Assembly (NCBI GenBank): GCA_902783795.1
Contig: CACZSO010000317.1
Span: forward strand, 1 to 9,372
Reading direction: 5' to 3'
DNA: 9,372 bases
Source of the DNA: an uncultured Eubacteriales bacterium
GTDB taxonomy: Bacteria; Bacillota; Clostridia; Lachnospirales; Lachnospiraceae
The notes beneath the pieces are model-generated. The model saw nothing but the letters and a program-made list of their open reading frames with translations. It searched no databases and was not told where the DNA came from. Made by a program: the position numbers and the translations under genes. This document shows positions 1 to 5,835 of the stretch, in pieces (within the stretch, counting starts at the first letter, position 1; every line of letters begins with the position of its first letter).

Positions 1-158
1 ATCTGTTCTTCTGTCCCCTGGATCTCCATAGTGACAGAACCGTCATATTCATTTCTGACCCAGCCGGTGGCTCCGTAAAGGCCTGCGGCATGGCAGGCCC
101 TGTATCGGAACCCCACACCCTGCACCCAGCCATAGAAGACAATGTGTTTTCGTATCAT
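1..158 (-). CDS. acyP: Acylphosphatase, N-terminal part (runs off the left edge)
   Basis: Acylphosphatases hydrolyse carboxyl-phosphate bonds such as those in acetyl phosphate, carbamoyl phosphate and 1,3-bisphosphoglycerate; they are small cytosolic alpha/beta proteins of about 90 residues. The 52 residues visible here carry the family signature G-W-V-Q-G-V-G-F-R at residues 10-18, whose Arg18 is the phosphate-binding arginine. They also carry T-G-W-V-R-N at 31-36, whose Asn36 is the water-positioning catalytic asparagine, followed by D-G-S-V at 39-42. The start is the ATG at 156-158, with an AAGGTGGA ribosome binding site at 171-178 about 12 bases upstream. The C-terminal 40 or so residues lie outside the window. 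A promoter with an extended -10 element lies about 165 bp upstream, divergent from the peptidase gene. Identification is firm; the in vivo substrate is unknown for most bacterial members. Confidence 0.93.
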   Translation of the reverse strand, partial: MIRKHIVFYGWVQGVGFRYRACHAAGLYGATGWVRNEYDGSVTMEIQGTEEQ

Positions 159-323
159 TTTTATATTATATCCACCTTTTTAGCCTTATATGCCGCCGTT
201 TGCCTTTATGATGTCCGTCTGCGGGAATAAGCCCCACTTCCTGCCACATTTCAGACATGCGGTCTGGCTGGATCACCACTTTCACGCAAAAAAGAAGCTG
301 TAGGATCCTCTGATGCCGTTGTT

Positions 324-352
324 ATCATATCATAACGGGGATAGCGAATCAA
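324..352 (-). promoter_or_regulatory. Sigma-A type promoter for acyP (extended -10)
   Basis: On the minus strand a -35 element TTGATT (347-352) is separated by exactly 17 bp from a -10 element TATGAT (324-329). The -10 is preceded by TGA, giving the extended form TGnTATGAT. The predicted transcription start is near 317, which leaves a leader of about 160 nt before acyP. An imperfect palindrome (316-338) covers the -10 and could be a repressor site. Confidence 0.55.
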
Positions 353-400
353 TAGGGGAACAAGATGCCTGAAAAGCAGTAAGATTCCCTGATACGGATA

Positions 401-429
401 TTGTATTGCTGCATCTGTACAGGTATACT
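401..429 (+). promoter_or_regulatory. Sigma-A type promoter for the M28 peptidase
   Basis: TTGTAT (401-406) and TATACT (424-429) are separated by 17 bp, a five-of-six match at -10 and three-of-six at -35. The start codon at 469 is about 33 nt downstream of the expected transcription start, leaving room for the strong AAAAGGAGG ribosome binding site at 454-462. Confidence 0.55.
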
Positions 430-468
430 TAGGGCTGTTCAGATTCATATATCAAAAGGAGGATCCCT

Positions 469-1734
469 ATGGAACATTTTGGAGATAAACAACTGGCGCT
501 GGTGAAGGCGCTTAGTTTTGTCAGATTCGGCGGCACGCCGGAAGAGGAGAAGGCAGCAAAGATCATTACCGATGAGATAGAGGCGGCCGGCGGCAGTTTT
601 GAACTGATGCCCTTTACGATCCCTGCCTACGAATGCAGCGAATGTACATTGGCGGTCACGGATCCCTGGCAGCAGGAAATAGAGGTGGTACCCTGTGGCC
701 GCAGCGGGGACCTGTCAGGAGAATTTAAGCTGCTCTATCTGGAACGAGGTGAAAAGAGCGATTACATCGGTCTTAATGACCTGTCAGATACTATCGTCAT
801 GATCAATGCCCTGACATATGATGCCTACAGCATGCTTTGCGAAAAGAAACCCGCCGGGTTCATCACCATCAGCGGTAAGTATTATGAGACCGCAGAAACA
901 GCTGATCTGGTGTCCAGGGCGGTACGGGATGAGTATCTGGAACTCGGCAAGGTGCCTGGCTTCATGATCCGCGCGAAAGACGCGACAGAACTGGTGGGGA
1001 AAGGCGCGAAGACCATCCGCGTGAATCTGAAGCAGCGGGAATACGAGGCTGTTTCTCACGATGTTCTGGCCGTGATCCCGGGAACAGAGATGCCGGAAGA
1101 GAGTGTGGTCCTGACCGCGCATTACGACAGCGTGCTTGTCGGTACGGGCGCCTGGGACAATGCGACGGGTTCCATTAACCTTCTGTATCTGTACAAATAT
1201 TTCCTCAAGAATCCGGTCCGCCGTACGCTCCGGTTTGTCTGGTGCGGAAGTGAGGAGCAGGGCCTTTATGGCAGCCTGGCTTATGTTGCGCAGCAGGAGG
1301 AACTGCTGAAGCAGATCAAGTTCTGCTTCAACTTCGATATGAACGGCACCATTTTAGGACCGAACCAGATCTTTATTACCGGCAGTGACGAGCTGAAGAC
1401 TTATGTGGAACAGTACTGTAAGGAAGTGGGCTGGTCGGCAGAGTGCCGCTGTACGGTGCATTCCAGTGATTCGGCACCCTTCTGCGACAAAGGTATCCCG
1501 GCCATCGGTCTTTCCCGGGGCACCAGGACCGGCGAAATCCATACACGGAATGACCTGCCGGTGATCCTCTCTGCGGACCGGCTGGAAGAGATGGGACGTT
1601 TCTCAGCTGCTTTTATCACAAGACTGGCGGACAGTGTGACATTGCCGGTGGAGACGGGAATGCCGGATAAAGTGAAGGAAGACCTGGATAAGTACTTCTT
1701 AAGAGATAAAAAGAAAAAACAGGAAGAAGCATAA
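469..1734 (+). CDS. M28 family zinc aminopeptidase with PA-like insert, no signal peptide
   Basis: This is a predicted metallo-aminopeptidase of the M28 (aminopeptidase Y/S) family, 421 residues. The M28 co-catalytic di-zinc ligands can all be placed: His218 and Asp220 in A-H-Y-D-S, the bridging Asp230 in W-D-N-A-T-G, the general base Glu262 and ligand Glu263 in G-S-E-E-Q-G, Asp290 in F-N-F-D-M-N, and His358 in E-I-H-T-R-N-D. Residues about 80-180 look like the PA (protease-associated) domain that often precedes or interrupts the M28 core. The N-terminus begins directly with the cap region and has no signal peptide, lipobox or membrane segment, so the enzyme is probably cytosolic; many M28 enzymes are exported. 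The tail is a lysine-rich run (residues 412-417). The start is fixed by AAAAGGAGG at 454-462, six bases upstream. The gene is monocistronic, with its own promoter and a terminator directly after the stop. Its specificity cannot be read from sequence. Confidence 0.92.
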   Translation: MEHFGDKQLALVKALSFVRFGGTPEEEKAAKIITDEIEAAGGSFELMPFTIPAYECSECTLAVTDPWQQEIEVVPCGRSGDLSGEFKLLYLERGEKSDYIGLNDLSDTIVMINALTYDAYSMLCEKKPAGFITISGKYYETAETADLVSRAVRDEYLELGKVPGFMIRAKDATELVGKGAKTIRVNLKQREYEAVSHDVLAVIPGTEMPEESVVLTAHYDSVLVGTGAWDNATGSINLLYLYKYFLKNPVRRTLRFVWCGSEEQGLYGSLAYVAQQEELLKQIKFCFNFDMNGTILGPNQIFITGSDELKTYVEQYCKEVGWSAECRCTVHSSDSAPFCDKGIPAIGLSRGTRTGEIHTRNDLPVILSADRLEEMGRFSAAFITRLADSVTLPVETGMPDKVKEDLDKYFLRDKKKKQEEA

Positions 1735-1737
1735 GAA

Positions 1738-1773
1738 AAAGAGCTTCCAGAATCTCCGGAAGCTCTTTCTTTT
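1738..1773. terminator. Bidirectional intrinsic terminator between convergent genes
   Basis: An 11-bp perfect stem (1738-1748 paired with 1758-1768, AAAGAGCTTCC and its complement) encloses a 9-nt loop. It is followed by TTTCTTTT on the plus strand and by TTTTTCTTAT on the minus strand. It begins four bases after the peptidase stop and 12 bases beyond the symporter stop (1785), so it can serve both convergent genes. Confidence 0.88.
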
Positions 1774-1784
1774 AAGGGATGAAG

Positions 1785-3326
1785 TTATTCGCCCTGGCCT
1801 TTCTGTTCCAGCTGGAGGCAGATGTCTTCGTAGGTCTTCTCATCCAGTTTATAATATTTCTGATATAACAGGTAGGAGGCAAAGCCGAATACCAGGGGAA
1901 TGATGACCATGGTAAGGAGCAGGCCATTCGTCTGGCCGCTGCTGACTCCGGCTATGACATTGCGGATACCTTCCATACGGGCGGTATCTGTGATCTGTCC
2001 CAATTCTGCCTGCTGTTCGAAAGAGGAGATCTGGTTTGTCTTTTCCGTCACGCTGAAAAGCAGGTAGGTGAGGGAAGTGAGGGCCACTACCAAAGCGCTG
2101 CCCATCTTTGTCAACAGAGGCCGCATGGAAGTGATGATGGCTTCATTTCGGTGGCCGGTCTTCAGCTGGTTGTATTCCACCGTATTCACGATAGAGATCA
2201 TCATGATGAGGTAGAAGCCGTACAGACCCAGGTTCACGATCATGTAGCCCACCGTGATGACGATAAAGCTGACAGAGTTTGCCGGCATGATCAGGCCGCC
2301 CAGTATCTCCAGGATACTGCCGGCGGCAACCATAATGATGCCGAAGGTCATCAGCTGTTTCCGGGCGTATTTTCTGGACAGGGCAGGATAGACTAGCATA
2401 AGCACGGCGGTAGCCGCTACACCCACGATGGAGAATGTGGAATAGAGGCCGCCTTCATAGCCATAACGGAAATAGATGAAGCTGGAGCCGATGCCGCCGA
2501 ACACTAAGGAGTTCGCGATCTGCTGCAGCAGGAAGATCAGGATCATCCAGCGAAGCTGGTCATTCTGGGTGATGGTACGGAAGATCCTTCTGAAATTCAG
2601 CCGCATCTTAGGCTCCATATCGTCACCCCGGTGCTCCTTGACACCAAACAGGGTGAACAGCATGAACAGCGGGCCTAAAATGGCTATGACCAGAGCGATC
2701 ACGCCGTAAGCGGTGCCTGCACTTCCGCCGATGGCCTTATCACCGGTGGTGAGGACGGGGATGATGACAGAGGCCAGGGTAGAGCCTACGCCGGCAAAGA
2801 AAGTGGCCCGGGAGGTGTACTGGTTCCTTAAGTCTGCATCCCTGGACAGAGCCGGGATCATGCCCCAGAAGGAAATATCGTGCATGGTATAGGTAATGCT
2901 GTAGGCAAAGTAGATAAAGCCGAAGAATATGATAAAAGGCCAGCCTTGCAGCTTTGAATTGAATGCCAGGTAAATGACGATGGATGTGGTCAGGACGCCT
3001 ATCAGGAGCCAGGGTTTGAACTTGCCCCACTTCGTCCGGGTCCGTTCAATGATATTGCCCATGATGGGGTCATTAAGCGCGTCAAAGATACGGGCAGCCA
3101 CCATGATGCCGGTGATGGCCAGCAGCTGTTCATGAGTCAGCTGCTTTGTAAACAGAATATAAGTTAAGATACAGTTGTTGAACAGGAAATACATCATATC
3201 CCGTCCGACGGTGCCCAGCGGGTAGAAGATCAGGTTCTTCTCTCTTTTCTTCCTTTTTTTCGCCGTTATGGGCTCTCCGGGAGCATCTACATTATGCTCT
3301 ATCGGTTTTTGCTTCAGGTCTTCCAT
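1785..3326 (-). CDS. GPH family (MelB-like) cation:sugar symporter
   Basis: This is an integral membrane secondary transporter of the glycoside-pentoside-hexuronide:cation symporter family in the major facilitator superfamily. It is 513 residues with about 12 hydrophobic segments. The cation-site motif of helix II is present as F-D-A-L-N-D-P-I-M-G (81-90), with Asp82 and Asp86 at the MelB Asp55/Asp59 positions. It is followed by the loop motif W-G-K-F-K-P-W (100-106). The helix IV signature H-D-I-S-F-W-G-M-I-P-A-L (149-160) and the late motif N-T-V-E-Y-N-Q-L-K-T-G-H-R (381-393) are also intact. Two lineage-type additions are a charged N-terminal extension of about 30 residues and a polar loop at about 427-465 before the last helix. 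The ribosome binding site AAGGAGGG (3331-3338) fixes the start. No glycosidase, kinase or regulator is adjacent, so the sugar substrate cannot be assigned. It is probably transcribed alone. Confidence 0.93.
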   Translation of the reverse strand: MEDLKQKPIEHNVDAPGEPITAKKRKKREKNLIFYPLGTVGRDMMYFLFNNCILTYILFTKQLTHEQLLAITGIMVAARIFDALNDPIMGNIIERTRTKWGKFKPWLLIGVLTTSIVIYLAFNSKLQGWPFIIFFGFIYFAYSITYTMHDISFWGMIPALSRDADLRNQYTSRATFFAGVGSTLASVIIPVLTTGDKAIGGSAGTAYGVIALVIAILGPLFMLFTLFGVKEHRGDDMEPKMRLNFRRIFRTITQNDQLRWMILIFLLQQIANSLVFGGIGSSFIYFRYGYEGGLYSTFSIVGVAATAVLMLVYPALSRKYARKQLMTFGIIMVAAGSILEILGGLIMPANSVSFIVITVGYMIVNLGLYGFYLIMMISIVNTVEYNQLKTGHRNEAIITSMRPLLTKMGSALVVALTSLTYLLFSVTEKTNQISSFEQQAELGQITDTARMEGIRNVIAGVSSGQTNGLLLTMVIIPLVFGFASYLLYQKYYKLDEKTYEDICLQLEQKGQGE

Positions 3327-3377
3327 AAAACCCTCCTTCAGGTGATTCGCCGGCTAGAGACAAAAATGAATCCTGGC

Positions 3378-3411
3378 CGTGTAATATAAATATAATAGTA
3401 TAAAACCATAA
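3378..3411 (-). promoter_or_regulatory. AT-rich candidate promoter region for the symporter
   Basis: Between the upstream terminator and the symporter start lies a block that is almost entirely A/T and contains several -10-like hexamers on the minus strand (TATACT, TATATT). No clear -35 at 16-18 bp is visible; the best candidate, TTATGG, is poor. A promoter is expected here because the preceding hairpin should end the ylxP-thpR transcript, but the exact elements are not resolved. Confidence 0.3.
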
Positions 3412-3463
3412 AAAAAGCCATAGGAATTCTTTTCTTTAGTGAAGAAATTTCCTGTGGCTTTTT
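3405..3463 (-). terminator. Intrinsic terminator of the ylxP-thpR operon
   Basis: A long stem pairs AAAAAGCCATAGGAA (3412-3426) with TTCCTGTGGCTTTTT (3449-3463), including one G-U wobble in RNA. Part of the intervening sequence can extend it imperfectly. On the minus strand the stem runs straight into seven T residues. It lies 21 bases after the thpR stop and ahead of the symporter's promoter region. Plus-strand reading also gives TTTTT, but no plus-strand gene enters here. Confidence 0.85.
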
Positions 3464-3484
3464 CAGTCTTATCTCTCAGCCTTT

Positions 3485-3979
3485 TTATGTCAGTCTGAAG
3501 ATCTCGGTGTAGATCCTTTTCCCGTCCTTTTGCTCAGATTTCATAAGGGAGCATTTTTTCACCATCATATCGCCCCTGGGGGACGGCACCTTCTTATAAT
3601 CACCGGAAGCGCGCCGGACGATGGTGATGTGGGGCATGAATTCTTTCCCGTCATGGGAGATCCCGGCCTTATCCAGGGCACTCCTCACGTCCTTTACGAG
3701 AGAAGCAAGGCCCTGATTCCCTTTAAGGCCTATCCATATAAGATCACCAAAATTCCCGCTTCCGTTCAGGGATAAATGGAAAGGCTTCAGCCGGACAGTT
3801 TTCATGGCCTCCATGATCCGGTCTTTTTCCGATGTCTCTCCTATAAACGCCAGGGTCAGATGGAGATTTTCCCTGGGGACAAAACTCCCCTTGACCCCTG
3901 CTTTTTTCATTTCATGCATAGTCCGTAAGATGGCATCTTTCATATCTTCTGAAAGCTGAACAGCAATAAATAATCTCAT
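3485..3979 (-). CDS. thpR: RNA 2',3'-cyclic phosphodiesterase (ThpR/LigT, 2H superfamily)
   Basis: This 164-residue cytosolic enzyme of the 2H phosphoesterase superfamily is predicted to open 2',3'-cyclic phosphate ends of RNA to 2'-phosphate. Some relatives were first described as 2'-5' RNA ligases. The family begins with M-R-L-F-I-A as here, and both catalytic H-x-T-x tetrads are present: H-L-T-L at 40-43 and H-I-T-I at 117-120, with the usual P-R-E-N-L-H lead-in and F-M-P-H lead-in. Length is slightly under the usual 175-190. The start follows an AGGAG site seven bases upstream. It is preceded by only 15 bases after the ylxP-like gene, so the two form an operon ending in the hairpin at 3405-3463. 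The cellular role of ThpR is poorly understood. Confidence 0.92.
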   Translation of the reverse strand: MRLFIAVQLSEDMKDAILRTMHEMKKAGVKGSFVPRENLHLTLAFIGETSEKDRIMEAMKTVRLKPFHLSLNGSGNFGDLIWIGLKGNQGLASLVKDVRSALDKAGISHDGKEFMPHITIVRRASGDYKKVPSPRGDMMVKKCSLMKSEQKDGKRIYTEIFRLT

Positions 3980-3994
3980 AAAATACTCCTGAAA

Positions 3995-4276
3995 TCAGCG
4001 GATCTCCCGCTCTTCATCTATGATTTCGGCCTCAGTATTATTCTCCACAAATTGTGAGATATCATCCATGAGACTGTCTGCAAAAGCTCTGTGGGGGACG
4101 ATAGCCGCTGCACTTATGACGACTGTCTGATGGACATCCTGCTCATCAGTTTCCGCTGCAGAAACATTGAACTTATGCTGCAGTTTGGATACCAGGCTTT
4201 TCACGATCATGCGCTTTTCCTTAAGGCTATGGACCCAGGGAGCCTGAAGACGGAATGTAATAACTGCTATCAACAT
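3995..4276 (-). CDS. ylxP: DUF503 family protein, YlxP-like
   Basis: This is a 93-residue protein of the DUF503 family, whose best-known member is Bacillus YlxP. In many Firmicutes that gene lies in the nusA-infB-rbfA translation operon, and a role in ribosome or RNA biology is suspected but not established. The family hallmark H-S-L-K-E-K-R is at residues 16-22, followed by K-F-N-V-S-A-A-E (35-42) and the D-E-Q-D-x-x-Q segment (44-50). Here it is not beside infB or rbfA; it leads a two-gene operon with thpR, 15 bases apart. Its Shine-Dalgarno sequence is modest (AAGG, about five bases from the ATG). An extended -10 promoter lies about 78 bp upstream. Confidence 0.88.
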   Translation of the reverse strand: MLIAVITFRLQAPWVHSLKEKRMIVKSLVSKLQHKFNVSAAETDEQDVHQTVVISAAAIVPHRAFADSLMDDISQFVENNTEAEIIDEEREIR

Positions 4277-4353
4277 AAAACCTTGCCATTTAAAGAATAC
4301 ACTTCCTTCCCGGCAGAGGAAGAGAAGGGAAGAAACTTAACAGAAAGCATGCT

Positions 4354-4362
4354 ATTATAACA
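4354..4362 (-). promoter_or_regulatory. Extended -10 promoter for the ylxP-thpR operon
   Basis: The minus strand reads TGTTATAAT: a consensus TATAAT (4354-4359) with the TGn extension (4360-4362). No good -35 is present at 17 bp, which is typical of extended -10 promoters. The expected start near 4347 gives a leader of about 70 nt. It lies in the 124-bp gap downstream of the TIR-kinase stop, where I see no intrinsic terminator. Confidence 0.5.
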
Positions 4363-4400
4363 AGTTTTCCGCAATACCAGTCCTATAAGATGAAGCCGCT

Positions 4401-5762
4401 TTACTTCCTGGAAAATAAACGACGGATAACACCGGGCTTCTTTGGCTTAGAAGAAGTTTTATCGATCTTATTTAGATCGGCCAGCAGTTCCTCTGTATTT
4501 TGATAGCGGCATGCCGGATCCCGCTCCATACATTTCGCGATTATGTGTTCAAATTCCTGAGATAATTCTGGGTTGACTTTTCTTAAAGGGAAAAGTGTGT
4601 AGGGCGGGAGGGATGGATCTTTTCCTGTTAACAAAGTGTACAATGTCATACCCAGGGCATATATATCGGTCCTTTCATCGATCATACCAGTATATTTCTC
4701 TGGTGCAGTGAAAAATGTTGTGCCCAATAAAGGTCCATTGTTTTCCGTTGTTTGACTTGACTTAATAGCAGAACCGAAATCTATCAGCATGATCCTCCCG
4801 TCTGATGTCAACATGATATTATTTGGATGGATATCATTATGAATGATCTTAGGTTCCTGCCTGTGCAGATATCCGAGAACATCGCATAACTGACGGGCCC
4901 AGATAAGTACAGTATACTCGCTTTGAGCACCGTTTCCGGCAATGAATTCACTTAATGTTTTTCCTTCTATATAATCCATGACCACCAGTAATTGATCGTT
5001 TGTCAGGATCAAATCTGCGATGGAGGGCAGAGCAGGATGGCTCAAATGATTCATGATGCTTATTTCTGAGGAAACTCTGGATACAAACGTATCGTATTTT
5101 TCGTCGTTCCTGTTAATAACTTTTATGGTCCACTTTTTATCGGTATTAATATTTTGTGCCAGATATACTTCACTGAAAATACCTTGCCCCAACATAGCGG
5201 TTACCCGATATTTGCCATCTATTATGCTGCCAACGTGTATCCTTTCCTGAGGCAGATCAGCAGAGTCACTTTCAGACTTTGCTGTTTTTTGAGAAAGAGG
5301 TTTTTTTAAGATATTATTGAATGTTGACGGATCTTTTCCCGAATCAGATGCGGTGTCTCTTCTCCCTGCATAAGACACCACACTGCTGAGGAGTTTTTTC
5401 ATTTCAGCAGAATCCGGATCGATCTTCCGCACGGCAACGATCTGATCAGTAGATATATACAGTTCAAACTCGTCGTTCAGGATAACATCTTCGAGCTGGA
5501 CAGGGATGATGGGCTTTTTGTAGTTTATCGCCCTTTCTACTTCCTTGGTGACCCAGATGGAATTCTGGGCATCCTCGGAAAGCATAAGAAGAAAACAGGC
5601 GCATTCTTTTAACGCCTGATTAATGACTTGCGCATATCTGCTGCCGGCCGGAATATCGCCGGGTGCCATCCAGGTGTCGATCCCCTGTTTATTCAGGTAA
5701 TCATGCATGGCATCGGCAGATGACTGATTTCTGGAACTGTAGCTGATGAAGACATATCCCAT
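4401..5762 (-). CDS. TIR domain-Ser/Thr protein kinase fusion protein
   Basis: This 453-residue soluble protein has two domains. Residues 1-115 are a TIR domain: F-I-S-Y-S-S at 5-10, a BB-loop-like W-M-A-P-G-D-I-P-A-G (31-40), and S-I-W-V-T-K-E (68-74). Glu74 there matches the NAD-hydrolysing glutamate of SARM1-type TIR domains. A polar Ser/Lys-rich linker (about 118-178) follows. Residues about 184-430 form a Hanks-type kinase: Gly loop L-G-Q-G-I-F-S-E-V (191-199), Lys214, alphaC Glu233, D-F-G (328-330), A-P-E (353-355), and D-I-Y-A-L-G (366-371). The catalytic loop is H-N-D-I-H-P-N-N (308-315), which keeps Asp310 and Asn315 but lacks the usual Arg and Lys. There is no membrane segment or PASTA repeat, and the tail is basic. 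The gene has its own promoter 29 nt upstream and lower GC than its neighbours. A role in signalling or phage defence is inference. Confidence 0.93.
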   Translation of the reverse strand: MGYVFISYSSRNQSSADAMHDYLNKQGIDTWMAPGDIPAGSRYAQVINQALKECACFLLMLSEDAQNSIWVTKEVERAINYKKPIIPVQLEDVILNDEFELYISTDQIVAVRKIDPDSAEMKKLLSSVVSYAGRRDTASDSGKDPSTFNNILKKPLSQKTAKSESDSADLPQERIHVGSIIDGKYRVTAMLGQGIFSEVYLAQNINTDKKWTIKVINRNDEKYDTFVSRVSSEISIMNHLSHPALPSIADLILTNDQLLVVMDYIEGKTLSEFIAGNGAQSEYTVLIWARQLCDVLGYLHRQEPKIIHNDIHPNNIMLTSDGRIMLIDFGSAIKSSQTTENNGPLLGTTFFTAPEKYTGMIDERTDIYALGMTLYTLLTGKDPSLPPYTLFPLRKVNPELSQEFEHIIAKCMERDPACRYQNTEELLADLNKIDKTSSKPKKPGVIRRLFSRK

Positions 5763-5797
5763 AATACTTTACCTTCGATATTAGTTGTGCTGTTCTT

Positions 5798-5826
5798 ACT
5801 ATAAGGGACAGGAAATGGTTCGTCAA
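5798..5826 (-). promoter_or_regulatory. Near-consensus sigma-A promoter for the TIR-kinase gene
   Basis: The minus strand has TTGACG (5821-5826), a 17-bp spacer, and TATAGT (5798-5803), five of six matches in each hexamer. The start is expected near 5791, giving a short leader of about 29 nt with an AAGG site nine bases before the ATG. The -35 lies just 10 bases after the hydrolase stop (5836), so the kinase gene is transcribed independently of gpmI-hydrolase even if some readthrough occurs. Confidence 0.7.
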
Positions 5827-5835
5827 GGAGGATGA

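Larger units (their letters stand above)
159..468. other. Divergent intergenic region between acyP and the M28 peptidase
   Basis: This 310-bp spacer holds two back-to-back promoters (324-352 minus and 401-429 plus), an imperfect 23-bp palindrome on the -10 element of the leftward promoter, and a leader of about 160 nt ahead of acyP. In that leader a GTG-initiated frame of 39 codons (285 to 166, minus) ends 7 bases before the acyP start codon. It has no convincing ribosome binding site and no family I recognise, so I do not call it a gene. I see no RNA gene or riboswitch signature in the spacer. Confidence 0.6.

Noticed and set aside
251..448. A 65-codon frame on the minus strand in the divergent spacer
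   Set aside because: It overlaps both predicted promoters, has no ribosome binding site and no recognisable protein character.
4277..5835. A known multi-gene defence system (Thoeris, CBASS, Pgl/BREX) around the TIR-kinase
   Set aside because: Neither neighbour (alpha/beta hydrolase, ylxP) is a component I know from these systems, so only a stand-alone candidate is reported.
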